In this document: one piece after another, positions 26,188 to 35,108 of the stretch
Position numbering within the stretch: position 1 is the first letter of the stretch
How the letters are laid out: each line of letters starts with the position of its first letter
Assembly (NCBI RefSeq): GCF_000422785.1
Contig: NZ_AUGS01000009.1
Span: forward strand, 62,001-126,000
Reading direction: 5' to 3'
From: Pseudovibrio exalbescens DSM 16456
GTDB lineage: Bacteria > Pseudomonadota > Alphaproteobacteria > Rhizobiales > Stappiaceae
DNA length: 64,000 nucleotides
Made by a program: the position numbers and the translations under genes
The notes under the pieces: generated by a model
What the model was told of the DNA's origin: nothing
Seen by the model: the letters and a program-made list of their open reading frames with translations, nothing else
The model's database searches: none

Positions 26188-27219
26188 TTACTGCTCGAGG
26201 GCAGCTTCAACCCGGGCAGCCACTTCTTCGGGAACCCAAGTGGTCCAAAGATCACGGTTGGTGCGCAAGAACTCCAGTGCCGCGTCGTCGGTTGAACCGC
26301 CGGTATCCTGCATGTAGGCCAGCGCCTTGGAGACAATCGCGTTTGTGGTTTCGTACTTGGTCAGGAACTCAACCAGTTGAGGCGCTTGTTCCGCAAACTC
26401 GCTGTTGGCGTAAACATGAACTCGGGACAACGGATAAGCGACCGCTTTCTCAACCTGTGTCGGATCCGTTTCCTCGGACAATGCATCCCAGATTTCGCGA
26501 TCAAAGGCCGGCTCTTCAAGAATGACCAGATCATCCATCACCTTACCAAGAACCCAAGTCGGACCCCAGTAATAGAACACGATCGGCTTTTCACGCTTCA
26601 CATTGGATTCGATCGCGGCGGAAAGAGCCGCACCTGTACCCGGACGGAAGTTCACAAAGTCTTCCGTCAAACCGTAGGCATGCAGCTTCTTGGTGTTGAT
26701 CTCTTCACAGCCCCACCCTGCGATACAATTGTAAAAGCGCCCTTTGGATGGATCTTCCGGATCCTGAAAGACCTCCTTGTACTTGGGCAGATCAAACACA
26801 GTCTTCAAACCCTTGGCCGGGGCGTCTTCGCCCTCCACCAGATACTTGGGCACAAACCACGCCTGAAGGGCATCCGGGAAGTTGATACCAAGATCAACAA
26901 AGTCACCAGCAGCCTGCCCCTTTGCGAGGGCCTCGGTCACATTGTCCGGCCAGATTTCCATGGTCACGTCCACGTCGCCGCGAGCCATGCCATTCAATAG
27001 CGGAATGGTGGAACCAGGAATCTGATCAGTTTCACATCCATAGCCATTCTTCATGATGAAGCTGGCCACGGATGTGTGAAATGCATTGGAATCCCAATCG
27101 AGACCAGCAAACACGACGGGCCGGTCAATTTCACACTGGGCTTCTGCAGCAGCGCTAGAACCAACAGCAAGTGGCAGCGCAACAGCTGCAGCGGCAAATG
27201 CAAGAGTTGTTTTAAACAA
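26188..27219 (-). CDS. proX: Glycine-betaine/choline-type ABC substrate-binding protein, paralogue 1
   Basis: The 343-residue precursor has a signal peptide ending near VGSSAAAEAQ, then CEIDRPVVFAGLDWDSNAFH. The conserved blocks GMARGDVDVTMEIWP, GRFYNCIAGWGCEEINTKKL and VFYYWGPTWVLGK follow. The aromatic residues in LDWDSNAF, EIWP and WGPTW are candidates for the Trp cage that holds a quaternary ammonium ligand. The start is a TTG at 27219 with GGAGACG 8 nt upstream. It is separated from the proW-proV unit by a lipoprotein gene and a terminator and has its own upstream region, so it is probably transcribed alone. Confidence 0.88.
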   Translation of the reverse strand: MFKTTLAFAAAAVALPLAVGSSAAAEAQCEIDRPVVFAGLDWDSNAFHTSVASFIMKNGYGCETDQIPGSTIPLLNGMARGDVDVTMEIWPDNVTEALAKGQAAGDFVDLGINFPDALQAWFVPKYLVEGEDAPAKGLKTVFDLPKYKEVFQDPEDPSKGRFYNCIAGWGCEEINTKKLHAYGLTEDFVNFRPGTGAALSAAIESNVKREKPIVFYYWGPTWVLGKVMDDLVILEEPAFDREIWDALSEETDPTQVEKAVAYPLSRVHVYANSEFAEQAPQLVEFLTKYETTNAIVSKALAYMQDTGGSTDDAALEFLRTNRDLWTTWVPEEVAARVEAALEQ

Positions 27220-27830
27220 AAGAACGTCTCCGGTTACGAGGTTACAGTCGCTCGCTGCTTCCTCGACAGAAGAAACAGGGCAAACTCGTCTATTTCGGGC
27301 CGGGACCCGAGATTTTTAATAATGATGAGAAGCTTTCCCAAAGCCAACTCACCGAATAGGCGAGCACGATAATAGTCTCAAAAAAATTCATGTCAACGAT
27401 TTCAACCATGAACTTTAAAAATAACTCATAACAAACATCATTTCCAAATAATAATTCATTACCTTTCGAAAAATATACTTCAACATAACCAAGATAAACT
27501 TATAAAAATCATCATATAAAATAAACAGCGCTTCTCGCGGTGGCGAGGCAAAATATTTCGGCCACCCCAGAGAAGTCATGACATGATGTGCAGATTTCAC
27601 AAAAAACAGAAAGCGTGTCGGGAAATGCGCCTAAACCCATAGAAAATTTATACAAATCACGACGCATTGAAATGCTTTGCGTTCGGATCTTCCGAACTGA
27701 AGCAGAAGATCGTTTTACTTGAAAACACCCCTATGAATTCAGAGCACGGTCGCTGGTCGCAACATGAAAACGATTCATAGCCGCAGATTCTCTTTCAAAT
27801 CCGGACGCAATATAGAGCCGGATCGCCGTG
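27220..27830. other. 611-bp intergenic region, AT-rich in part
   Basis: I see no gene here. The proX1 leader and promoter should lie in the first 150 bp. A strongly AT-rich tract spans about 27373-27540. A short hairpin GTTCGGA/TCCGAAC occurs at 27681-27697. A perfect inverted repeat, CTATGAAT (27731-27738) with ATTCATAG (27773-27780), lies downstream of the lipoprotein gene. Confidence 0.45.
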
Positions 27831-28346
27831 CTATTCCGCTCCAACAAGGCTCCAGAATACCTTGTATTTGGTTTGAGGTGCATACGCGGTAGCGATCCCG
27901 ATCCGAGTGATCTTCGGATCCAGCATCACGGCGCGATGACGCGGGGAGTCCCGCCAGCCCGAAAAGGCTTCGGCCCAACGCCGATAGCCTGCGCTGGTAT
28001 TTTCAACCGCGTAGATATTCAGCTCCCCCACGGCCTCGAGACGCTCGGCCAAATCGCCGCCTTCCCGACCCGATAGATTAGAGCCACCTGTGGTGGCAAG
28101 GCTTTGAGCCTTGATGGCGGCGGCGCGTCCCAAAGAGGAAGCAACAACCACAGGACCCAACCCCTGTTGAGCCCGATAACTGGAGATCATCGCAGCCACA
28201 ACTTGCTGATCGATCTGCGCATCCGGTCTTTCCAGACTTTGATAATAGGAAGGCGTATCTGGCCCGCCCACACAACCAACCAGCCCAACCGTACTGATAG
28301 CCATCAAAATACCGGCCCAAACCGACTTTAAGACTGTGAACACCAT
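27831..28346 (-). CDS. CAP/SCP-domain lipoprotein
   Basis: The 171-residue protein has an N-terminal hydrophobic segment ending in the lipobox LVGC (Cys25). A bacterial CAP/SCP1 domain follows with YRAQQGLGPVVVASSLGRAA, AVENTSAGYRRWAEAFSGWR, DSPRHRAVMLDPKITRIGIA and a closing YKVFWSLVGAE. It is predicted to be anchored in a membrane facing the periplasm. Family members bind lipids or act on the cell envelope; the role here is unknown. The start is the ATG at 28346 with AAAGGGGCG upstream. A strong terminator after proV shows it is probably a separate transcription unit. Confidence 0.88.
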   Translation of the reverse strand: MVFTVLKSVWAGILMAISTVGLVGCVGGPDTPSYYQSLERPDAQIDQQVVAAMISSYRAQQGLGPVVVASSLGRAAAIKAQSLATTGGSNLSGREGGDLAERLEAVGELNIYAVENTSAGYRRWAEAFSGWRDSPRHRAVMLDPKITRIGIATAYAPQTKYKVFWSLVGAE

Positions 28347-28417
28347 TGTCGCCCCTTTTACCTTTGCAAGGCCTGATTGCCGTCCTGACGCAGCGACGCA
28401 CTGATACACGACCCAAC

Positions 28418-28448
28418 AAAAAAGGCCAGCACTTAATGTGCCGGCCTT
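28418..28448 (-). terminator. Intrinsic terminator of the proW-proV transcript
   Basis: Read on the minus strand, an 11-bp stem AAGGCCGGCAC/GTGCTGGCCTT (one G-T pair) closes a 5-nt loop and runs into a TTTTTT tract. It starts 24 bp after the proV stop codon. Confidence 0.88.
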
Positions 28449-28472
28449 GTTTCATGGCAACCTGAGCGTCGT

Positions 28473-29795
28473 TCAGGAAGCGTGCTTGACGGAAGTCTTA
28501 TCGCTCTTTTGCGCGTCTTCCGCTGGATCCTGATCCTTGATGGCACCATCGTCAGAAGCCGCAGCATCAGGCGTCTTATCGCCTTCCGCTTCCTCGCCCT
28601 CGTCCGGCGGTGTCAAGATGCTACCCACCTCATCGGTGTTGAGAACACCCTTGAAGTGTCCCTCTTCATCCACCACCGCAACTGGATAGTCGCTTTCCAA
28701 TGTTGCCGGCAACGCTGCTTCAATGGTGCTCTCCAGATCCACCTTCGAGCTGTCATCAGCAAATTCATAAAGCGACGGATTCTTGCCAGGTTTGTTGATC
28801 TCTTCCTCAAGGGCTTCTTGCGTAACCACGCCGCGGAACTCCTTGTTCTCGACAACGTAGCCGTACTCTTCACCCTTGCGGCGCATCTCGGCCAGTGCCC
28901 GCTCCATGTTATCGTGAGTGATCCGCCACTCCGGTGGCTGCATCACGGTATCCACGGTCAGAACACGAGCCCGGTTCACATCGCGAACGAATGCGCGCAC
29001 GTAATCATCAGCCGGCTGCAACAGAATTTCAGGCGGCGTACCAACCTGCGACAGTTCACCGTCCTTCAGGATTGCAATCTTGTCACCAATGCGCAGTGCT
29101 TCATCGAGATCGTGGGTAATGAAAACGATGGTTTTGTGCAGCTTTTCCTGTAGTTCAACCAACTGATCCTGCATCTGCGAGCGGATCAACGGGTCAAGCG
29201 CAGAAAAGGCCTCATCCATCAGCAGGACATCAGCATCCGTGGCCAACGCGCGCGCCAAGCCGACACGCTGCTGCATGCCGCCAGACAACTGGCTTGGGAA
29301 CTGGTTTTCGAACCCGCCCAGACCAACAGCTTCAATCCACTCGCGCGCCTTGTCCTCACGGCCCTGCTTTTTGACGCCCTGAACTTCCAGTCCATAGGCC
29401 ACATTCTGCACAACCGTCCGGTGCGGCAGCAAACCGAAACGCTGGAAAACCATGCTCATCTTGTGCCGACGGAAGTCTTCCAACTCCTTGCGGTTCAGCG
29501 ACATCACATCCACGCCATCCACAATGATCTGGCCAGCAGTTGGCTCAATCAAGCGGTTGAAGTGGCGGATCATGGTGGACTTACCCGAGCCGGACAGCCC
29601 CATGATAACAAAGATCTCGCCCTCACCAATTGTCAGCGACACATTGTTGAGGCCCAGTGTATGGCCGGTTTCGGCAAGAAGCTCTTCCTTGCTCATTCCA
29701 GCCTCGACCTTCGGCAGCACCTCTTTGTCACGCGGTCCGAAGATCTTCGTGATATTCTTGACTTCGATTTTTGACATGGCGTGCTCGTTATCCAT
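28473..29795 (-). CDS. proV: Glycine betaine/proline-type ABC transporter ATPase
   Basis: The 440-residue ATPase has Walker A GLSGSGKST at 66-74, signature LSGGMQQRVGLARALA near 169 and Walker B VLLMDEAFSALDP near 190. The H-loop is in FITHDLDEALRIGD. Two CBS-like domains follow (about 275-400), which in OpuA-type systems sense ionic strength, then an acidic Asp/Glu/Lys-rich tail of about 40 residues. It overlaps proW by 8 bp (ATGGATAA), which implies coupled translation; an ATG at 29777 is an alternative start. It powers uptake through ProW. Confidence 0.95.
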   Translation of the reverse strand: MDNEHAMSKIEVKNITKIFGPRDKEVLPKVEAGMSKEELLAETGHTLGLNNVSLTIGEGEIFVIMGLSGSGKSTMIRHFNRLIEPTAGQIIVDGVDVMSLNRKELEDFRRHKMSMVFQRFGLLPHRTVVQNVAYGLEVQGVKKQGREDKAREWIEAVGLGGFENQFPSQLSGGMQQRVGLARALATDADVLLMDEAFSALDPLIRSQMQDQLVELQEKLHKTIVFITHDLDEALRIGDKIAILKDGELSQVGTPPEILLQPADDYVRAFVRDVNRARVLTVDTVMQPPEWRITHDNMERALAEMRRKGEEYGYVVENKEFRGVVTQEALEEEINKPGKNPSLYEFADDSSKVDLESTIEAALPATLESDYPVAVVDEEGHFKGVLNTDEVGSILTPPDEGEEAEGDKTPDAAASDDGAIKDQDPAEDAQKSDKTSVKHAS

Positions 29796-30657
29796 TCACT
29801 TTTCTGTGGGCCTGCATACGATGACCCGCTGATTGGGTGATGCGATCGAAAAGGATCGCGAGGATGACGATAGCCATACCGCCAATAAGGCCCTGACCGG
29901 AGTCGTTTCGCTGCAATCCGAGCAGTACCGTTTCACCAACACCACGGGCACCAATCATGGAGGCGATCACCACCATCGCCAGCGCCATCATCATGGTCTG
30001 GTTCACACCCTGCATGATGGAAGGAAGAGCGAGCGGGATTTGAACGCCCCTCAATACCTGCCAACGGGTCGCACCAAACGCACGGCTTGCTTCAACCACT
30101 TCCGTATCCACCATCCGGATACCCAAGTCTGTGAGGCGGATCAGGGGAGGCGCAGAGTAGATGACCGTAGCCAGAATGGCGGGCACCTTACCCAAGCCGA
30201 ACAGCATGGCAGCCGGGATAAGGTAAACGAAGCTGGGGATCGTCTGCATCAGATCGAGGATCGGGTTCAGACCAGCGCGGAACCGCTCGGAACGCGACGC
30301 CAAAACACCAAGTGGAATACCAATGATCACGGAAAGGACGACCGAGACCAACATGATGGCAATGGTTTGCATGGCCTGTTCCCACAAACCAAGTGCGCCA
30401 ACAACCCACATGGCAATAACCATACCAATGGTCAGGCCAATACGTCGGCTGGCTGCAAATGTGAGAAGCCCAATGCACAACAAGACAACCACCGGGTTCG
30501 CGGAGCGCAGTACCTGCTCAAGCTGAACCAGGAAAAACAGAATGAAGTTGGAGAAGGCTTCAAAGCCGTCTCCATAATTGATGACCAGGTAGTCTACGAA
30601 GTTATTGGTCGCAACACGAATAGGTCTTCCGATATCTGGAAATAGGACGAAGTCCAT
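29788..30657 (-). CDS. proW: Glycine betaine/proline-type ABC transporter permease
   Basis: The 289-residue inner-membrane protein has six or seven membrane segments. The permease core is VVLSVIIGIPLGVLASRSER, TIPSFVYLIPAAMLFGLGKV and the coupling segment EASRAFGATRWQVLRGVQIP (EAA motif). MMALAMVVIASMIGARGVGE lies near the C terminus, as in ProW/OpuAB. The ATG at 30657 has a GAGAGG ribosome binding site. It follows proX2 after 73 bp containing a hairpin and is coupled to proV, so permease and ATPase are made together. Confidence 0.95.
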   Translation of the reverse strand: MDFVLFPDIGRPIRVATNNFVDYLVINYGDGFEAFSNFILFFLVQLEQVLRSANPVVVLLCIGLLTFAASRRIGLTIGMVIAMWVVGALGLWEQAMQTIAIMLVSVVLSVIIGIPLGVLASRSERFRAGLNPILDLMQTIPSFVYLIPAAMLFGLGKVPAILATVIYSAPPLIRLTDLGIRMVDTEVVEASRAFGATRWQVLRGVQIPLALPSIMQGVNQTMMMALAMVVIASMIGARGVGETVLLGLQRNDSGQGLIGGMAIVILAILFDRITQSAGHRMQAHRKVNG

Positions 30658-30684
30658 ATGTTCCTCTCATAGTTATTGATAGAA

Positions 30685-30706
30685 GAGCACAGGTGTACCC
30701 GTGCTC
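30685..30706 (-). other. Intercistronic hairpin between proX2 and proW
   Basis: GAGCAC (30685-30690) pairs with GTGCTC (30701-30706), and the pairing can extend inward. It sits between the stop codon of proX2 and the proW ribosome binding site and has no long U tract. It may lower proW-proV expression relative to the binding protein by partial termination or RNA processing. Confidence 0.5.
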
Positions 30707-30730
30707 CGCGCTCTCGAGGCCGTTTGGAAT

Positions 30731-31762
30731 CTACTGCTCAAGAACAGCATCAACGCGTACGGCAATGTCTTCAGGTACCCATGAAGACCACAGATCCCTG
30801 TTCCGCTTGAGAAACGCCACAGCCGCCTCGTCGGTCGTGCCACCGGTTTCCTGCATATAGGCCAGTGCATCAGACACGATTGCGCTGGAAGTTTCATAAG
30901 CGGTCAAAAACTCAACAAGCTGCGGGGCAGCCTGAAAGAATTCGGTATTCACAAAAACATGAGCCGGGTTGAGCGGATAAGCCGTTGCGGCCGTCACGTG
31001 CTCAGGATCACTTTCTTCTGTCATCGTTGCCCACACCGCCTCATCAAAGGCGGGCTCTTCAAGCTCGACAACATCCTCTGCAATCTTACCCATCACCCAA
31101 GTCGGCCCCCAATAGAAGAACAGGATGGGCCGCTTCCGTTTGATTTTTGCTTCAATGGCGGCAGCAAGTGCTGCGCCGGTCCCGGGCCGAAAGTTCACGT
31201 AGTCTTCAGTCAGCCCATAAGCATTGAGTTTTTTGGTGTTGTAAACCTCACAGGCCCAACCTGCAATACAATTATAAAATCTACCCTTCCCGGGTTCTTC
31301 TGGATCCTGAAATACTTCCTTGTATTTCGGCAGGTCATAAACTGATTTCAGTCCCTTGGCTGGTGCATCTTCGCCCTCCACCAAATACTTGGGAACATAC
31401 CATGCCTGCTTGGCATCCGGATAATTGACTCCCAAATCGATGAAGTCGCCGCGCTCCAGACCGCGAGTGAGAGCCTCCGAAACATTCTTGGGCCAGATCT
31501 CCATGGTCACATCCACATCGCCGCGTGCCATGCCATTTACCAAAGGAATGCTTGACCCGGGAATGATATCCGTTTTGCAGCCATATCCGTGCTCAATGAT
31601 GAACTGGGCAACCGAATTGTGGAACGCATTGGAATCCCAGTCCAATCCTGCAAAGACCACAGGGCGCTCAATCTCACACACCGGCGCCTGTGCTGCGGCC
31701 GCGCTCAGGTTGAAGGGAACAGCGAACGCACATGCAACAGCAACCGCAAAAAACTTCGACAC
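30731..31762 (-). CDS. proX: Glycine-betaine/choline-type ABC substrate-binding protein, paralogue 2
   Basis: The 343-residue precursor begins MSKFFAVAVACAFAVPFNLS and is cleaved near AAAAQA. It then shows CEIERPVVFAGLDWDSNAFH, GMARGDVDVTMEIWPKNVSE, GRFYNCIAGWACEVYNTKKL and FFYWGPTWVMGK. It is closely similar along its whole length to the proteins at 26188-27219 and 31996-33030. The start is a GTG at 31762 with GGAG 9 nt upstream; an open frame to 31897 adds residues that do not resemble the family. It is the first gene of the proX2-proW-proV operon. Confidence 0.9.
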   Translation of the reverse strand: MSKFFAVAVACAFAVPFNLSAAAAQAPVCEIERPVVFAGLDWDSNAFHNSVAQFIIEHGYGCKTDIIPGSSIPLVNGMARGDVDVTMEIWPKNVSEALTRGLERGDFIDLGVNYPDAKQAWYVPKYLVEGEDAPAKGLKSVYDLPKYKEVFQDPEEPGKGRFYNCIAGWACEVYNTKKLNAYGLTEDYVNFRPGTGAALAAAIEAKIKRKRPILFFYWGPTWVMGKIAEDVVELEEPAFDEAVWATMTEESDPEHVTAATAYPLNPAHVFVNTEFFQAAPQLVEFLTAYETSSAIVSDALAYMQETGGTTDEAAVAFLKRNRDLWSSWVPEDIAVRVDAVLEQ

Positions 31763-31908
31763 GTTGATCAACTCCAGTCGGAGGAACGTCTGGTTCGGCG
31801 TCCTCAAAATCACAAGATGGCGCTCGAAAATCCTATTTTGGAGCGCACTTCTCAACGTCCCTTGCCGTCCAAAGGCTGCACAATAAGCAAACCACATTGA
31901 ACAAAAGA

Positions 31909-31940
31909 GACGTGATGCGCTCGTTCTAGCACATCACGTC
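31909..31940 (-). terminator. Terminator downstream of proX3
   Basis: GACGTGATG (31909-31917) and CATCACGTC (31932-31940) form a perfect 9-bp stem. On the minus strand the hairpin is followed by TCTCTTTTGTT. A second perfect 8-bp hairpin, GCCGTCTC (31956-31963) / GAGACGGC (31978-31985), lies between it and the proX3 stop codon. Confidence 0.7.
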
Positions 31941-31995
31941 ATCGGTTTTATGAGAGCCGTCTCATGGAGAATACGTAGAGACGGCGGCAGCGCAA

Positions 31996-33030
31996 CTATT
32001 GTGCGTCAAGAGCACTCTGTACCCGTTGCGCCACATCCTCTGGGACCCAGCCGGTCCAGCGCTCGGTGTTGTTGCGCAGAAAATCTTGAGCAGCGTCCTC
32101 GGACGTTCCCCCGGTGTCCTGCATGTAGGCCAAAGCCTCAGACACAAGATCGCTATTGGTCTCGTAAGCGGTCAGAAACTCAACCAATGTCGGCGCCTGC
32201 TCCGCAAAATCCGTATTCACGAAGACATGGGCTGCTGATTTTGGATAAGCGGTTGCCTCCGTCACTTTCGCTGGATCCGCCTCATCAGTCACCGCCTGCC
32301 AGACATCTTCATCAAACGCCGGCTCCTCGAGGGCCACCACCTGATCGGAAACCTTCCCCATCACCCAGGTAGGACCCCAGTAATAAAACAGGATCGGTTT
32401 CTCGCGCTTGATGTTGGACTCAATAGCCGCTGCAAGCGCCGCCCCAGTGCCAGCGCGGAAATTGACGAAGTCTTCCGTCAAGCCATAAGCATTGAGTTTT
32501 TTGGTGTTGAAGACCTCACAGACCCAGCCAGCAATACAATTGTAGAACCGGCCTTTGCTCGGCTCTTCCGGGTCCTGGAAAACCTCCTTGTACTTGGGTA
32601 GGTCGTAAACACTTGTCAGCCCCTTGGCAGGCGCGTTCTCTCCTTCCACCAAGTACCGAGGCACGTACCAAGCTTGCGTGGCATCTGGAAAATTAACACC
32701 CAAATCGATAAAGGCGTTGGCCTCAAAGCCCTTTTTCAAAGCATCCGACACATTGGTCGGCCAGATCTCCATATGCACGTCCACATCTCCACGGGCCATG
32801 CCGTTGATCAGGGGGATGTTTGAGCCCGGAATGATATCAGTTTGGCAGCCATAGCCGTGCTCAAGAATAAAGCTGGCAACCGAGTTGTGAAAGGCGCTGG
32901 AATCCCAGTCCAACCCGGCAAAAATAACCGGGCGATCAATCTCGCACACAGCCTCGTTCGCAGCAGCGGACGAGATGCCAAGCGGCAACGCAAGCGCCAA
33001 AGCGGCAGTTACAGCACTAAAATTTTTCAA
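31996..33030 (-). CDS. proX: Glycine-betaine/choline-type ABC substrate-binding protein, paralogue 3
   Basis: The 344-residue precursor starts MKNFSAVTAALALALPLGIS, with cleavage near SSAAANEA. It then carries CEIDRPVIFAGLDWDSSAFH, GMARGDVDVHMEIWPTNVSD, GRFYNCIAGWVCEVFNTKKL and YYWGPTWVMGK. It differs from its paralogues at ligand-near positions such as MEIWP context (VHMEIWP rather than VTMEIWP). The start is a TTG at 33030 with GGAG 7 nt upstream; an ORF extension to 33075 lacks a signal peptide start. Terminator-like hairpins follow, so it is probably expressed on its own and shares ProW/ProV. Confidence 0.9.
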   Translation of the reverse strand: MKNFSAVTAALALALPLGISSAAANEAVCEIDRPVIFAGLDWDSSAFHNSVASFILEHGYGCQTDIIPGSNIPLINGMARGDVDVHMEIWPTNVSDALKKGFEANAFIDLGVNFPDATQAWYVPRYLVEGENAPAKGLTSVYDLPKYKEVFQDPEEPSKGRFYNCIAGWVCEVFNTKKLNAYGLTEDFVNFRAGTGAALAAAIESNIKREKPILFYYWGPTWVMGKVSDQVVALEEPAFDEDVWQAVTDEADPAKVTEATAYPKSAAHVFVNTDFAEQAPTLVEFLTAYETNSDLVSEALAYMQDTGGTSEDAAQDFLRNNTERWTGWVPEDVAQRVQSALDAQ

Positions 33031-33559
33031 GGGGGTTCTCCGATACACGGGACGATGTTCACTCCGGCGCCACAAGTTTTCGCCGGTATTGCTCCTTCAT
33101 CTGAGCGTGTGCCCACGATCTAAACGTCACGAAATGAGACCAAGTCAGGTCTTGTTCAATTACGACGCTCATTTAGGATAGGTTATTGAGAACAAGTGTC
33201 AAGATATAGCACAATAACATACTCAACAAACATCACCAGTAGCAGTATTAAAACAATAAATACACATCAATTAATAATTATTATTTACATCAGATATGTA
33301 ACCTTGTCAAAAATAAGTATCAACTCGTAACCACAAGTCATTCACCAATGACGTCTTGTTGGTTGCAAGCATTTACTCACAGGTGTGCTCAACAATCGAT
33401 GCATGCAGTCAAACGGCTCGCTCTGAGAAGATATAAGCACCTGAAAATAATGATCTTTCTCAGAAATTTTCGGTGAAGCGAGGTTTCTGCCCACTCAGTG
33501 AGACAGATGGAACCTACGTCAACTGGAAGCCTTGATGAGGTAACGGCCCCAGCCAAAGG
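33031..33559. other. 529-bp intergenic region upstream of proX3
   Basis: No gene is visible. It should contain the proX3 promoter on the minus strand and the 3' flank of ccr. A tract of about 165 bp (33181-33345) is markedly AT-rich compared with the rest of the window, much like the tract upstream of proX1 (27373-27540). Confidence 0.45.
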
Positions 33560-34873
33560 TCAGTCGGGACGCTTCGCCGCATCTCCAGCCTCCAAAACAT
33601 CATCAAATGTCCGAAGTCCCGGTCGCGGCGCGCTTACAAGTACGGCCATGTTGCCGGGAGCGTGTTGGTTCTTCCACATTTTGGTGTGCGCTTTGGGTAT
33701 GTCATCCCAACCGAACACCTCACTCATGCAGGGATCAATTCGCCGGTCGATCACGAATTGATTTGCCTCACTGGCTTGCTTCAAGTGAGCGAAATGCGAG
33801 CCTTGAATACGCTTCTGGCGCATCCATGCATACCGGGCATCAAACGAAAAGTTGAAACCGGTGGTACCAGCACAAAACACCACCATGCCGCCTCGTTTGG
33901 CAACGAGGCACGAAACCGGAAACGTCATTTCACCAGGATGCTCGAACACAAGGTCCACATCATTGCCCCGGCCCGTAATGCGCCAGATGGCCTTGCCGAA
34001 CCGTCGCGCCTCGCTCTTCCAGTTATCATAATCATCCGAATGAACAGACGGCAGACGCCCCCAGCAATCAAAATCCTTCCGATTGATTGCAGCGCGCGCT
34101 CCGAGCGAGAGCACATACTCCCGCTTTTCTTCATCGGAAATGATCCCAATGGCATTGGCGCCGGCTGCTGCGGCCAATTGCACGCCGAACACGCCCAACC
34201 CCCCGGAGGCTCCCCATACGAGTATGTTCTGACCAGGCTTCAGAATATGCGGCGGATGTCCGAACAACATGCGATAAGCCGTGGCCAGGGTAAGCGTGTA
34301 ACAGGCGGACTCCTCCCAAGTCAGATGTTTGGGGCGCGCCATCAATTGCTGCGCCTGAACCCGCGTGAACTGTGCAAACGATCCATCCGGCGTCTCGTAG
34401 CCCCAGATACGCTGACTGGCAGAGAACATGGGATCCCCGCCGTTGCAATCCTCATCGTCACCATCATCCTGATTGCAATGGATGACCACCTCATCGCCGA
34501 CTTTCCAGCGCTTTACCTTGGACCCGACCGCCCATACAATCCCGGCGGCATCTGATCCTGCGACATGGTAGGCATGCCCATGCGTGTCCAAGGGAGACAC
34601 GGGTTCGCCCAATGAAGCCCAGATACCGTTGTAGTTCACGCCGGCAGCCATAACGAGTACCAGCACCTCGTGACTGTCCACCTCCCACGTGGGCACGACT
34701 TCCTTGACCATCGCATCTTCCGGAGCTCCATGACGGTCCTGCCGGATGGCCCAGGCATACATCTTTTTCGGCACATGACCGAGTGGAGGGATCTCTCCGA
34801 TTTCGTAGAGATCTTTTACAGGTCTGTCACTGCCATTGACCGCTTCGGCATCCGGGATCAGCGCCGCACTCAT
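33560..34873 (-). CDS. ccr: Crotonyl-CoA carboxylase/reductase
   Basis: The 437-residue medium-chain dehydrogenase/reductase belongs to the Ccr group. Evidence is the N-terminal YEIGEIPPLGHVPKKMYAWA, VMAAGVNYNGIWASLGEPVS, HVAGSDAAGIVWAVG and HCNQDDGDDEDCNGGDPMFS. The NADPH fold has VWGASGGLGVFGVQLAAAAG, and EHPGEMTFPVSCLVAKRGG follows. It reductively carboxylates crotonyl-CoA to ethylmalonyl-CoA, the defining step of the ethylmalonyl-CoA pathway for acetate-type assimilation. AAGGAGGGACT precedes the ATG. Other pathway genes are not in the window. Confidence 0.96.
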   Translation of the reverse strand: MSAALIPDAEAVNGSDRPVKDLYEIGEIPPLGHVPKKMYAWAIRQDRHGAPEDAMVKEVVPTWEVDSHEVLVLVMAAGVNYNGIWASLGEPVSPLDTHGHAYHVAGSDAAGIVWAVGSKVKRWKVGDEVVIHCNQDDGDDEDCNGGDPMFSASQRIWGYETPDGSFAQFTRVQAQQLMARPKHLTWEESACYTLTLATAYRMLFGHPPHILKPGQNILVWGASGGLGVFGVQLAAAAGANAIGIISDEEKREYVLSLGARAAINRKDFDCWGRLPSVHSDDYDNWKSEARRFGKAIWRITGRGNDVDLVFEHPGEMTFPVSCLVAKRGGMVVFCAGTTGFNFSFDARYAWMRQKRIQGSHFAHLKQASEANQFVIDRRIDPCMSEVFGWDDIPKAHTKMWKNQHAPGNMAVLVSAPRPGLRTFDDVLEAGDAAKRPD

Positions 34874-35108
34874 AGTCCCTCCTTACCTGATCGTGCCACC
34901 ATGCTCCGGCTCGGGCGCAACCAGCTTCAACACACCTTCAGCCTACGACAGTAGTGTTGCGTTGCAATACGACAATATTGGGTAAGCCGATCGCAGAATA
35001 TGCAGCGTGTGCGGAGGGAAAGCCAATGCGACGATAGCCCAACAAGACACGAGCGGGCCCGATTTGATGCAGCGCACACTGCGTTTGTGGTGAGCCGTAC
35101 GCCTAGCG

